Below are positions 1-8,187 of a stretch of 39,134 nt of DNA, in pieces. Positions within the stretch are counted from its first letter, which is position 1. Every line of letters starts with the position of its first letter. The DNA is taken from the NCBI GenBank assembly GCA_937876125.1, contig CALEHF010000445.1, forward strand, positions 1 to 39,134, read 5' to 3'. This stretch comes from an uncultured bacterium. GTDB taxonomy: Bacteria; Planctomycetota; UBA8108; UBA1146. The notes beneath the pieces were generated by a model. That model searched no databases. It saw only the letters and a list, made by a program, of their open reading frames with translations, and was not told the origin of the DNA. A program made the position numbers and the translations under genes.

Positions 1-19
1 GGATCGATCGCGGTCGATT

Positions 20-70
20 TGCTGTGAAGAAAAGAAAGAGCCGAGTCACCCGCGCGGGTGGCTCGGCTCT
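20..70 (-). terminator. Rho-independent terminator of the oxidoreductase operon
   Basis: A 15-bp inverted repeat (arms 37-51 and 56-70, one G-T wobble, 4-base loop) is followed on the minus strand by a T-rich tail, the complement of 20-36. It lies about 60 bases after the stop of the FAD oxidoreductase gene and closes the two-gene minus-strand operon. Confidence 0.85.
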
Positions 71-128
71 TGTTCGTTCGGGTGAGTGGTGGCGGCAGCG
101 GTCAGCGAGAGCTTGCTCATCGACCCCT

Positions 129-1742
129 CTACTCGCCCCGCGCGGTCCGATCCCCCAGAATCTGCTCTGCCGCGAGCTTCCCCGGGCCCCCGGTGATGCA
201 CCCTCCGGGGTGGGTTCCCGAACCGCACTGGTAGTACCCCGCGATCGGGGTGCGGTATTGGTTCCAGCCCGGCGCGGGACGATTGAGGAACAGTTGGGAT
301 GGGAACAGCTCGCCGGCGAAGATGTTGCCTTCGCTCAGCCCGATCTGCTGCTCGATGTCGAGGGGCGTGACCACTTCGCGATGGAGCACGAGCTCGCCGA
401 AACCGGGGAAGAACTCCTCCACTGTCGCTTGGACCGTATCGCCGAGGCTGGTCCGCTCGGTCTCCCAATCGCTCTTCGCGAGTTGATAGGGCGCGTACAT
501 GACGAAGCACGACATGATGTGCTGACCGGGGGGGCTCATGTCGGGATCGATGGTCGACTGTACGCAACAGTCGAGGAAGGGGCGTCGGCTGAAACGCCCC
601 TCTCGACAATCGGCGAACGCCTCCTCGAGATAGTCGATCGAGGGTCCAAGGTTTGTGAATCCCTGGAAGATGTCTTCGCGCCCTTCCAAGCCGGGAAAGG
701 TGGGGACTGCCGAGAGGGCGAAATTGACTTTGGCCGCGCTCCCCTGAAACTTGTAACTACGAATGTGATCGACCAGATCTTGCGGCAGATCGTCGGGGTC
801 GACGAGCCGGGTGAAGGTCTGCCGAGGGTCGAGTGCGCTGACGACGAGGTCGGCGTACAACTCGGACCCGTCTTCCAGTCGCACGCCGCTCGCTCGATCT
901 CCATCGGAAAGGACCCGTTCCACTCCGGCGTGGGTTCGAATCACTCCCCCGAAGTCCTCGACTGCGCGAGCGAGGACCTGGGTGAACGCGCCGTTTCCCC
1001 CTTTGTGGAATCCCCAATTGCCGGGGACCCCGTCGAAATCGCCGAGCTTGTGAAAGAGCCAGATGAGACCGGACTCTTTGTCGCGCGCACCGACCCGGCT
1101 CCCGATGATGCCGCTCGAAGCGTAGAGCGCTTTGACCAGCTCATTCTCGAACACCTCGTCGAGAATTTCGGCGGCGCTCGAGTTCATGAACTTCTCGAGG
1201 AGGGAGCGCACTTCGGGGTCAAGACTCTCCATGTCTTCCTGGAGCTCGGCCATCGCGGCCAGTTCGGCGGGATCGGAGCTCAGGCGATTCGGCGGAATGC
1301 GATCGACCCACGGCTTGAGTGCGCGGACCAGTCTCGCGATGCGGTGGTCGAGGTCACGCGCGGCCTCGGCATCCTCGACGGAGTGGCGCGCGATCTCGTG
1401 GTAGTTGTCGTCGGCGTCTGCGCCGAGGAGGAGGTACTCACCATTGAGCCCTGGCTGAAACGTATTGATCAGAGGCAGCACCATCAGCCCGTGCCTCACC
1501 AGGTCGAGATCGTGAACGATGTCGGGGCGCAGGAGACTGATGGCGTAGGAGAAGGTCGTGAACTTGAAGCCGGGCACAAGCTCCTCGGTAATCGCGGCGC
1601 CGCCGACCAGGTGGCGACGTTCGAGGACGAGCGTCTTCAAGCCCGCCTTCGCAAGATAGGCCGCATTGACCAGTCCGTTGTGACCGCCACCGATCACGAT
1701 CGCATCGTAGCGCTCTTCGGCACTCGTCGGTTTCGTACTCAT
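129..1742 (-). CDS. FAD-dependent oxidoreductase, PYROXD2/phytoene-desaturase-like
   Basis: A 537-aa flavoprotein of the CrtI/PYROXD2 type. The N-terminal FAD-binding Rossmann motif is at residues 13-43 (DAIVIGGGHNG, then a hydrophobic strand ending LVLERR). A typical C-terminal FAD-contact segment reads GSGTHPGGCITGGPG. The reaction is not defined by the sequence; members of this fold oxidise or isomerise carotenoid-like or other hydrophobic substrates. I chose the ATG at 1742 because it overlaps the stop of the upstream GcvT-like gene (ATGA) and sits just before the FAD motif; an in-frame start further upstream would run through the neighbouring gene. Coupling to a GcvT-family protein suggests a paired role in oxidising or demethylating an N-methyl or related one-carbon compound, but that is inference. 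Confidence 0.85.
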   Translation of the reverse strand: MSTKPTSAEERYDAIVIGGGHNGLVNAAYLAKAGLKTLVLERRHLVGGAAITEELVPGFKFTTFSYAISLLRPDIVHDLDLVRHGLMVLPLINTFQPGLNGEYLLLGADADDNYHEIARHSVEDAEAARDLDHRIARLVRALKPWVDRIPPNRLSSDPAELAAMAELQEDMESLDPEVRSLLEKFMNSSAAEILDEVFENELVKALYASSGIIGSRVGARDKESGLIWLFHKLGDFDGVPGNWGFHKGGNGAFTQVLARAVEDFGGVIRTHAGVERVLSDGDRASGVRLEDGSELYADLVVSALDPRQTFTRLVDPDDLPQDLVDHIRSYKFQGSAAKVNFALSAVPTFPGLEGREDIFQGFTNLGPSIDYLEEAFADCREGRFSRRPFLDCCVQSTIDPDMSPPGQHIMSCFVMYAPYQLAKSDWETERTSLGDTVQATVEEFFPGFGELVLHREVVTPLDIEQQIGLSEGNIFAGELFPSQLFLNRPAPGWNQYRTPIAGYYQCGSGTHPGGCITGGPGKLAAEQILGDRTARGE

Positions 1743-2980
1743 CGGTTCACCCCCTCGTCGACCGGTGCCGTCTTTCGTGGTGGGTTGAAGAAGGGAACGG
1801 GTTCGACGCGGGCGAGAACGTTTTTTGGTTGCCGGATCACCGGGATCTCGAGATCGACCTCGGTTCCCCGCTTCGCAAGATCGAGAGGGAGTTTGGCGAG
1901 GGCGATCGGCTTTCGGAGGATGGGCGATGCGAGGAAGCTGCTCCCGTAACCGGCGTAATCCCACTCCTTCGCTCCGCGTCGGTAGATGCTCATCGTCGAT
2001 TCGGAGTAGAGCTCATGCCGCGGCGCGATGATCCCGGCCTCGGCGTAGACACGTTCATAGTCGTAGGGATCGACGGCGATTCCCACCGTCTTCCAGCGAC
2101 TGGTTCTCTCGTTGATCTCCGCTTCGATCGCTCGGCGTCCGATGAAGTCGCGATCGTCTTGGCCAAGCCTTCGGAACATCCAACCCCACCCGAGCTCGTG
2201 GGGAGTCTCCCGTTGTGCATCGACCCAGGCGAAGCGGGAAGAGTGGAAATCGGTGCCCATGAGGAGGAGCCCCGCTTCGACTCGCGACATCTTGAGCGCA
2301 GTCGTGCCGATCGGAGTGATGTTGAATCCTCGCCCCGCCGCCATGAGAGCATCCCAGAGAGTGAGGGCGTCCGCGGATCGCACCCACAGTTCGTAGCCGA
2401 GATCGCCCGTGTAGCCGGTGCGCGAGACGGTCACTTCACAACGCGCGATCTCGGTCTGCATTACTCCGAAGTAGGGCAGTGAATTCGCGGCGTCGGTGAG
2501 CTGGGCGAGAACGTGGTGGGCGTGCGGACCGGAGAGCGCGAGGATGCCAAATTCTGAGGAGATGTCTTCAATGGTGGCGTCGGCGAGCTTCATTTCCCGG
2601 GCGAGTGCGCGAAAGTAGTGAAGAGTTGGTTCTGCGGCGGTGAGCTGATACTCACCCGGCGCGACGTGCAGGACGACTCCGTCCTGCAAGACGAACCCGC
2701 GAGCATCACACCAGCAGGTGTACTGCGCGCGTCCGACGTCGCAATCGTCGATGTTGCGGACGAGGGCGTGCGAGAGCAATCTCGGAGCGTCCTGGCCGCT
2801 GAAGCGAAGCTTGAAGAGGGGGGACGTGTCGAGCAGGGAGACCGCGTTTCGAATGGCGAAGTACTCGGCGTTCAGCGAGGGCTGATACTGCGGCGCGACG
2901 AGGTAGCCAGACCAGTGCTTCCAGATGCCGGTCTGGTTCAAGGGCGCCAATCGAGCTTGAAACGGAGTCGTCAGGGGCAT
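1739..2980 (-). CDS. GcvT-like aminomethyltransferase family protein
   Basis: A 413-aa protein of the GcvT/aminomethyltransferase fold, the family of glycine cleavage T-protein, dimethylglycine and sarcosine oxidase C-terminal domains, and DMSP demethylase DmdA. Family landmarks visible are ARGFVLQDGVVLH in the first domain, ALSGPHAHHVL, the SRTGYTGDLGYELWV motif, and RVEAGLLLMGTDF near the folate site. It probably transfers a one-carbon unit to tetrahydrofolate; the substrate is unknown. It is not linked to gcvH or gcvP here, so it is unlikely to be the glycine-cleavage subunit itself. It is first in a two-gene operon, and its stop overlaps the start of the FAD oxidoreductase. The fhs gene about 12 kb away also belongs to folate one-carbon metabolism but is not in the same operon. 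Confidence 0.85.
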   Translation of the reverse strand: MPLTTPFQARLAPLNQTGIWKHWSGYLVAPQYQPSLNAEYFAIRNAVSLLDTSPLFKLRFSGQDAPRLLSHALVRNIDDCDVGRAQYTCWCDARGFVLQDGVVLHVAPGEYQLTAAEPTLHYFRALAREMKLADATIEDISSEFGILALSGPHAHHVLAQLTDAANSLPYFGVMQTEIARCEVTVSRTGYTGDLGYELWVRSADALTLWDALMAAGRGFNITPIGTTALKMSRVEAGLLLMGTDFHSSRFAWVDAQRETPHELGWGWMFRRLGQDDRDFIGRRAIEAEINERTSRWKTVGIAVDPYDYERVYAEAGIIAPRHELYSESTMSIYRRGAKEWDYAGYGSSFLASPILRKPIALAKLPLDLAKRGTEVDLEIPVIRQPKNVLARVEPVPFFNPPRKTAPVDEGVNR

Positions 2981-3331
2981 GGTAATCTAGTTTCTTCGGG
3001 GGCTGAGTGAGCGGCAAAGTACCCGCAAAGCACCTTAGGATCACGTGACTCCTCCACCCGCGATCCGCTTGGGGGGAGCACCCTTCCGCTCTGAGTACGC
3101 AGCGAACAACACAGCTGGAGCGACGAAAAACCATGGAGCAGCAGGCTGTCTGCTGTCATGCCGTTTCGCTACCTTGAACGCGAGCACTCAGCCATCGGAC
3201 TTTTTCGTTCCGATCTTGTGCTTCGGGTACGAGGCCCGGGGCACCCCCCTAGATTGTCCGATACGACCGCTGGGGTATAGTGCGCACTGTGATTCCAGAG
3301 ACGCCTTGAGTGAAGAGGAACGGAGGAGCGG
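2981..3331. other. Intergenic region between divergent genes
   Basis: This 351-base non-coding stretch lies between the divergently transcribed GcvT-like gene and the selenoprotein gene. It holds a plausible sigma70-type promoter for the rightward gene (3254-3281) and its ribosome-binding site (GGAGG at 3322-3326). I saw no convincing gene or RNA structure in the rest. Confidence 0.5.
3254..3281 (+). promoter_or_regulatory. Putative sigma70-type promoter of the selenoprotein gene
   Basis: A -35-like TTGTCC (3254-3259) and a -10-like TATAGT (3276-3281) are separated by 16 bases, about 50 bases upstream of the start codon. This is consensus matching by eye only. Confidence 0.45.
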
Positions 3332-4486
3332 ATGACTCTCCGGAGCCAGATTCTGGTCGGCGCGGTGTGGGTGGCGCTGTTCGCCGGGTTCGCCGGGGCC
3401 CAAGATGAAGCAGGGACGGAGAGTTCGGCGGACCAGAGGTTCCAGGCCCTCATGGCGGGCGTTGAAACGGCGCTGAATGAGTATATCGCCGCTGGGTATC
3501 AAAGAGACGCGGACTGGAACGCGGCCGCCGCGAAGGCCGCGGGGGAGGGAGTTCCGCCCCCCTCGATGCCCGAGCCGATGGAGTTCCCTCCGAAGAGTCT
3601 CATCGCAGAACACGTTGCCCTCTTCGAGAAAGCGGCTTTGGAGCTCGCCGGAGACGACGATGCTATTCAATTCTTGGGGACGGTCATTTCGATGGGCGAG
3701 CTCGCCGGGATGAAGCAGAACGTTCTCGACGCGTGCAAGACGCTATCGACGACGTACGCCAAGAGTTCGAAGATCGGCGACGCTCTGATCACGCTCACCC
3801 GCTGCGCGAAGTTCATCGGTAAGGAAGAGATCGATCGAACGCTTCGAGCGATCGAATTGGCCAACCCCGATGGCGACCTTCAGGCGCGTGCGATCCTCAT
3901 CCGCATCGACTCAGACCTCCGAGATGCGCCGGTGAGCAGTCCGGAATACGTCGCCGCTCGAGCGGAAGCAATGCGTGCCGCCACACTGGCGAAGGATTCG
4001 AAGATCAAGAGTCAAGCACGGCAGTCGATCGCCGAGCGAGAGAAACTCGATCGCGGAATGAAAGCAACCGACATCGCTGGCGTCGATCTCCATGGTCAGA
4101 GCTTCAGGCTGAGCGACTACAAGGGCAAGATCATCGTGCTCGACTTCTGGGGCGACTGGTGAGCTGCCTGCAAGGCGATGTACCCACACGAGCGGTCGCT
4201 CGTGGACGAAATGAAGAACCGCCCGTTCGCGCTGATCGGTGTCAATTCGGATCGGGATCTCGCCTCGATCCAGAAGATCGTCAAGAAGAAGAATCTCAAC
4301 TGGCGTTCATTTCAAGACCGGCCCGAGGGAGCGAAGGACTCGATTTCCAGCGTGTGGGCTGTCAACGGCTGGCCGACGCTCATCGTCATCGACCAGGAGA
4401 TGAACATCGTCTACCGAGGGAACAACGGTACCGCGGCGATCAACCAGGCGAAGGCGCTGGTGAAGGAGCTCGAGTCCGCGGACTAA
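3332..4486 (+). CDS. Secreted TlpA-like thioredoxin selenoprotein (in-frame TGA read as Sec277)
   Basis: Read through the TGA at 4160-4162, this is one 384-aa protein. Residues 1-23 are a signal peptide ending AGAQ. Residues 24-245 are mostly helical and not assigned. Residues 246-384 form a thioredoxin/TlpA domain with DFWGDW (271-276), the recoded residue 277, AAC (278-280), KAMYPHERSLV and the cis-proline segment GWPT (346-349). The expected CxxC thus becomes UAAC, with Sec at the attacking cysteine. The downstream frame continues with perfect domain homology and no frameshift up to TAA at 4484-4486, which argues against decay. A bSECIS-like hairpin follows the TGA. A GGAGG ribosome site precedes the ATG. 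It should act outside the cytoplasmic membrane as a thiol or selenol oxidoreductase. Alternatives are a nonsense mutation or a TGC-to-TGA sequencing error. A standard annotation would split it into 3332-4162 and 4178-4486. Confidence 0.8.
4183..4205 (+). promoter_or_regulatory. Putative bacterial SECIS element
   Basis: A 7-bp stem (4187-4193 pairing with 4198-4204) closes a GGTC apical loop (4194-4197). The loop begins with G 31 nt after the TGA. This agrees with the general bacterial SECIS layout as I know it: a stem-loop inside the reading frame, about 16-37 nt from UGA to a guanine at the start of a small apical loop. The E. coli fdhF loop also starts GGU. The hairpin lies in codons for HERSLV, so part of its sequence is constrained by the protein. 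Confidence 0.6.
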
Positions 4487-4509
4487 TGCATGACTGCAGT
4501 CCGTGGGTG

Positions 4510-4546
4510 AGTCGTCGGTCCGAATGAGTTTTCCGACGACTTTCTG
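4510..4546 (+). terminator. Possible terminator after the selenoprotein gene
   Basis: A 9-bp perfect inverted repeat (4510-4518 and 4533-4541) with a 14-base loop is followed by a short T-rich stretch. It lies between the converging selenoprotein and Old Yellow Enzyme genes. The tail is weak, so termination efficiency is uncertain. Confidence 0.5.
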
Positions 4547-4554
4547 GCCTAGGT

Positions 4555-5664
4555 CTAGTCCACCGCCCCCTCGACCCGATACGGCTCGAAGGTCGTGTAC
4601 CCCTCCTCACTGAGGTCACCCGCGTACCACGACGCCATGTCGGCGAGGGGGGCGAGGGGCCAACCGTTCCGGTAACGCTCGACCAAATCGGGGTTCGCGA
4701 TGTAGGGACGGCCGATCGCGATCATGTCCGCGGCTCCCGAAGCGATCGCCACCTCCGCGCTCGCCTGGTCGTACCCACAGTTTCCCATCAGCGGACCGTC
4801 GAAGACCGCGCGGATATCGGCGAGGGTCAGCGGATCCCCGAGCTCATGAAATCCGAACGCGAGTCCATCCACGATATGGAGATAGGCAAGCTCGTAGGAA
4901 TCGAGCTCGCTCGCCACCTGGATGAAACAGTCACGGTATTCTGGTGATCCCATGTCATTGAACACACCGTTCGGGGAGAGTCGCACCGCGACTCGCTCCG
5001 GCGGAAACACTTCCCCGACCGCCTCGACCACTTCGCACAAGAGGCGAAAACGATTCTCGATCGACCCTCCGTACCCATCGGTGCGGTGGTTCGTCTTCGA
5101 TTGGAGAAATTGGTCGAGGAGGTATCCGTTCGCAGAGTGGATTTCGACGCCATCGAAGCCGGCGTCCCGGGCACGCTTCGCCGCTTGGGCGTAGTCGTTG
5201 ACGACTCCTGGGATCTCGTCGATCTCGAGCGCGCGCGGAACCTCGTAGTCCTTCTTCCCGAGCGGGGTATGGACGCCATCCCCCTCGAGCTTGACCGCGG
5301 AAGGGGCGACCGGTGGTTGGCCGCCATGGAAGTCGCTGTGGGAGGCTCGGCCGCAGTGCCAGAGCTGGAGAAAGATCGGCGTCCCCTCGGCGTGAACGGC
5401 CTCGACCACGGGCTTCCAAGCCTCACCTTGGGTATCGGTGTAGATGCCGGGTGAAGCGACCCACCCGTTCCCCTGCTCGGAAACGGTCGTCGCTTCGGTA
5501 ATGACGAGGCCTGCGTTCGCGCGCTGGGTGTAGTACTTCGCCATGAGGGCATTCGCCTCGCGGGACTCCCCCGCCCGTGCCCGCGTCATCGGCGCCAGTG
5601 CGATGCGGTTTTCGACATTCAAGTCCCTCAACGAAAACGGTGTCAGGAGCTGGTTCGAACTCAT
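4555..5664 (-). CDS. Old Yellow Enzyme family alkene reductase (NemA-like)
   Basis: A 369-aa FMN-dependent ene-reductase of the OYE/NemA family, full length for the family. The TIM barrel starts with LLTPFSLRDLNVENRIALAP. Active-site residues are visible as LQLWHCGR (99-106) and HSANGY (176-181), where H176 and N179 bind the substrate carbonyl and Y181 is the likely proton donor. TDGYGGSIENR and the FMN-phosphate region IAIGRPYIANPDLV follow. It probably uses NAD(P)H to reduce activated C=C bonds of enones, maleimides or nitro compounds. It faces the selenoprotein gene tail to tail and has its own start with an AGAAGGGA-type ribosome site. No regulator is adjacent. Confidence 0.92.
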   Translation of the reverse strand: MSSNQLLTPFSLRDLNVENRIALAPMTRARAGESREANALMAKYYTQRANAGLVITEATTVSEQGNGWVASPGIYTDTQGEAWKPVVEAVHAEGTPIFLQLWHCGRASHSDFHGGQPPVAPSAVKLEGDGVHTPLGKKDYEVPRALEIDEIPGVVNDYAQAAKRARDAGFDGVEIHSANGYLLDQFLQSKTNHRTDGYGGSIENRFRLLCEVVEAVGEVFPPERVAVRLSPNGVFNDMGSPEYRDCFIQVASELDSYELAYLHIVDGLAFGFHELGDPLTLADIRAVFDGPLMGNCGYDQASAEVAIASGAADMIAIGRPYIANPDLVERYRNGWPLAPLADMASWYAGDLSEEGYTTFEPYRVEGAVD

Positions 5665-5774
5665 CAGGGCGAATCCCTTCTCAGAATGCTCATGGAAGTG
5701 TGTGGGGGCCGGGGGGCGAAGGGTCAGTGTTCCCGATGGGTCTCCGCAAGGGGGGGGAAAGAGAGGAAGACGAG

Positions 5775-5801
5775 CAAAAAAGGCGAGACGAGGCAGCGTC
5801 T
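5775..5801 (-). terminator. Terminator after the exported methyltransferase gene
   Basis: A short stem (5786-5790 with 5797-5801, 6-base loop) is followed on the minus strand by CGCC and a run of six T (complement of 5775-5780). It lies just downstream of the methyltransferase stop codon at 5822. Confidence 0.5.
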
Positions 5802-5821
5802 GAGAATGCTCGCAAGTGCGG

Positions 5822-6409
5822 TCAGTAGTACCGATACCAGTTCCGGTATCGAAACCGGATCCCCGCCTTCAGTTGAACATCGAGGTCGTCGTCGGAGCGC
5901 GCGAGGAGTTCATCTACCCCATCGGGGCGCCATCCGTAGGAGCGCAGATCGGCGAGCAGCGCGCGCGCCTTTCCGTGGGGACCGAAGACCACCAAGACCC
6001 CCTCGGGCTTGAGGGTATGAACAACGCTCTCGTAGAACTTCTTCCGGGCGCTCTTCTCGACATGGCTCGCCACATCATGGAGCACCGCGATATCGAGAGT
6101 GTCTTCGGGGATCTTGACGTCATCGGCGTCGGAGTGGATCGGAACGATGTTCGCGATTCTGCGCTCGCGCATTGCGTCGACCCACCGAGCGTTGATCTCC
6201 ACTGCATACACGCGCCCGGTCTCTCCGACAACCTGGGCGATCGCCACCGAGAGCCAGCCTCTCCCGCAGCCGATGTCGGCGATCGTTTGGCCCGGTTGTA
6301 CATCGAGAACCTCGATGACGTGCCGGGCCCTTTCCTCCCTGCCCTGGGCGAGAATTGGAGTCGTCACCAGAATCGCGAGCCCGAGGGGGATCAGTGCGCA
6401 TCGGAGCAC
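5822..6409 (-). CDS. Class I SAM-dependent methyltransferase with signal peptide
   Basis: With the GTG start at 6409 this is a 195-aa protein. It begins with a probable signal peptide (LRCALIPLGLAILVTTPILAQ), followed by a Rossmann methyltransferase core. Motif I is IADIGCGRGWLSVAIAQ, the acidic residue after strand 2 is in YAVEINARW, and IVPIHSDADD and DIAVLHDVASH follow. The SAM site is intact. Export is unusual because SAM is cytoplasmic, although related planctomycete and proteobacterial proteins do carry leader peptides. I chose GTG because GGGAGG lies just upstream and it gives a classical leader; an ATG at 6481 would add 24 residues without a good ribosome site. The substrate is unknown. 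The SGNH/hydrolase gene lies upstream on the same strand about 170 bases away. Confidence 0.75.
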   Translation of the reverse strand: MLRCALIPLGLAILVTTPILAQGREERARHVIEVLDVQPGQTIADIGCGRGWLSVAIAQVVGETGRVYAVEINARWVDAMRERRIANIVPIHSDADDVKIPEDTLDIAVLHDVASHVEKSARKKFYESVVHTLKPEGVLVVFGPHGKARALLADLRSYGWRPDGVDELLARSDDDLDVQLKAGIRFRYRNWYRYY

Positions 6410-6582
6410 ATGCCTCCCTTCCCGCGGAATCACGAGGCTAAAGAACGAGGAAGGTCGATCCAACTTCTCACCGAATTTCATCCGACTCGTTCCATCTCGT
6501 CCCCTCTGGTCCCACCGGGCCCCCATCGCGATACATTCGTCTCCCGCTTGAGCTGGGTCGCTCTGCCGTTTGCTCCGTCGCT

Positions 6583-7941
6583 TTACCGGAGCAGCTCGAA
6601 GATGGCGAACGCAGCCTGATCGGCCAGGAACCGGTTCCCCGTCGGGTTGAGATGGACCCCATCCGTCGTAAGGATCCCCTTCGCCTCGTCCCGGGGATTG
6701 AGGATACGAAGGTAGCTCCGGCTGGCGGTGCGCAGATCACAGAGATGCACGCCCGTCTCCTTCGCCACGCGGCGGCTGATGGCGGCGAACTCCTCGAGCA
6801 TCGGGTCGAGCTCGTTCTCCCGCTTCTCGCCGATCACCGTGGGGGTCGCGAGAATCACCTTCGCGCCCTTCGCTTCGATCCTGGAGATGAGATCGCGCAG
6901 ACCGGACTCGTACTCTTCCTTCGGAGTTCCCATCCCGCTCTTCGAGTGCCAGACATCGTTGATCCCGATGTAGATGAACACCACGTCCGGATCGTGAGCG
7001 AGGACGTCCCGGTCGAGGCGCGCCTGAAGGTCGGGCACCTTGTGGCCGCTGATCCCCGCGCCGATCAAGGTGGCGCTCTCGTCGGAGATCGCTGCGTCGA
7101 GAAGGTGGATGTATCCACCGGGCCGGACCGCCGCCTCGGTGATGGAATCGCCGAAGAACACGATCTTCTGGCCACCCTTCAAGGGGGATGCGGGGCCGGT
7201 CAACGCGGTGAGTCCTCCCGCGCGCGCGGGATCTCTCCGTTGTTCGAAGAGCCAGCCGATCGCTCGGTCCTCCTGGTAGGCGGGCGTCCACGAGTTGTGA
7301 CCCACTCCCGAGAGTTCGTCATAGCGCGGCTTCCCTCCCCAGTGGCCGAGTGTCTCGACGAGAGAACGACTCCGCTCGGCGGGGACCACCGAGTCGTCGG
7401 CACCGTGGAACACCCAGAGTGGAAGATCGAGGAGACGGTGCACTCGGTTCTTCTCCCCTCCGCCGCAGATCGGAACCGCCGCAGCGAACCAGTCGGCGTG
7501 GGTTGACCCGAGCTTCCAGGAACCGAACCCTCCCATCGAGAGACCAGTGAGGTAGATGCGACTCAGATCGACCGGGTGCTCGCGCACGACTCGCTCGAGG
7601 GCCGCGATCACTCCATCGAGGGGCGCTCCATCCCAGTTACGTCCTTTGGGGCATTGGGGGGCGAGGAGGAAGCACGGGAACTTCTCTCTGAGGGGGGAGC
7701 GACCGAGGAGGGTGGGCAAGTACGCGAGCTGCTTCTCGTTGTCGCTTCCGCGCTCCCCCGCGCCGTGGAGGAACAGGACCAGGGGATAGCGCTGATCGGG
7801 GTCGATCTCGGCGGGAGCGAGCAGCCGGTACGGGAGGGTGAGCTCCCCCACGGTCACGGTCCCGGCCGAAAAGAGCGCCTTCTCGTCGGTCGGGGCGGCC
7901 GAGAGCACCGTGCACAGGAGACTCAGACAGAGATACTGCAT
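6583..7941 (-). CDS. Secreted two-domain esterase: alpha/beta hydrolase fused to SGNH/GDSL hydrolase
   Basis: A 452-aa secreted protein with two complete hydrolase domains. Residues 1-15 are a signal peptide. Residues 25-235 are an alpha/beta hydrolase of the phospholipase/carboxylesterase or PHB-depolymerase-like type: oxyanion region FLHGAGERG, nucleophile elbow GLSMGG (S135), acid in HGADDSVVP and histidine in GVGHNSW (H215). Residues 255-452 are an SGNH hydrolase: VFFGDSITE (S266), YIGIND and DGVHLNPTGN, which supplies the Asp-His pair. Both active sites look intact. It probably deacylates polysaccharides or esters outside the cell. I prefer the second of two close ATGs because AAAGGA is then well spaced. 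It diverges from the large secreted gene to its right. Confidence 0.88.
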   Translation of the reverse strand: MQYLCLSLLCTVLSAAPTDEKALFSAGTVTVGELTLPYRLLAPAEIDPDQRYPLVLFLHGAGERGSDNEKQLAYLPTLLGRSPLREKFPCFLLAPQCPKGRNWDGAPLDGVIAALERVVREHPVDLSRIYLTGLSMGGFGSWKLGSTHADWFAAAVPICGGGEKNRVHRLLDLPLWVFHGADDSVVPAERSRSLVETLGHWGGKPRYDELSGVGHNSWTPAYQEDRAIGWLFEQRRDPARAGGLTALTGPASPLKGGQKIVFFGDSITEAAVRPGGYIHLLDAAISDESATLIGAGISGHKVPDLQARLDRDVLAHDPDVVFIYIGINDVWHSKSGMGTPKEEYESGLRDLISRIEAKGAKVILATPTVIGEKRENELDPMLEEFAAISRRVAKETGVHLCDLRTASRSYLRILNPRDEAKGILTTDGVHLNPTGNRFLADQAAFAIFELLR

Positions 7942-8187
7942 GGCCATCGTCCTTTGCGTGGAACGGGGTTCCTCAGAGATAGACTCTGTTCCTCGTTTGA
8001 CGTCGAGTCAAGAGCAGCCAGAGGAGCAGAACCCCCATCGATCGGGCAAGTGACGGGGTTGTCGTAGTTCCCGTTCCCATCATCCCTGCCGCCTCGTATC
8101 GTCCGTTCAAGGGGCGGGGCTTCCTTCCCAGCGATCCCACACCGCGCGAACGCATCAGGAAGCAGAGACTCGGCGTGAAGGAGAACC

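Noticed and set aside
24..1949. A 641-codon open frame on the plus strand opposite the FAD oxidoreductase
   Set aside because: It is a shadow of the high-GC minus-strand gene. Its translation has no recognisable motif, while the minus strand encodes a clear FAD-binding protein.
4160..4162. General reassignment of TGA to Trp as an explanation for the interrupted thioredoxin
   Set aside because: Many genes in the window terminate at TGA and Trp is encoded by TGG. The position is a catalytic Cys site, which favours local Sec recoding.
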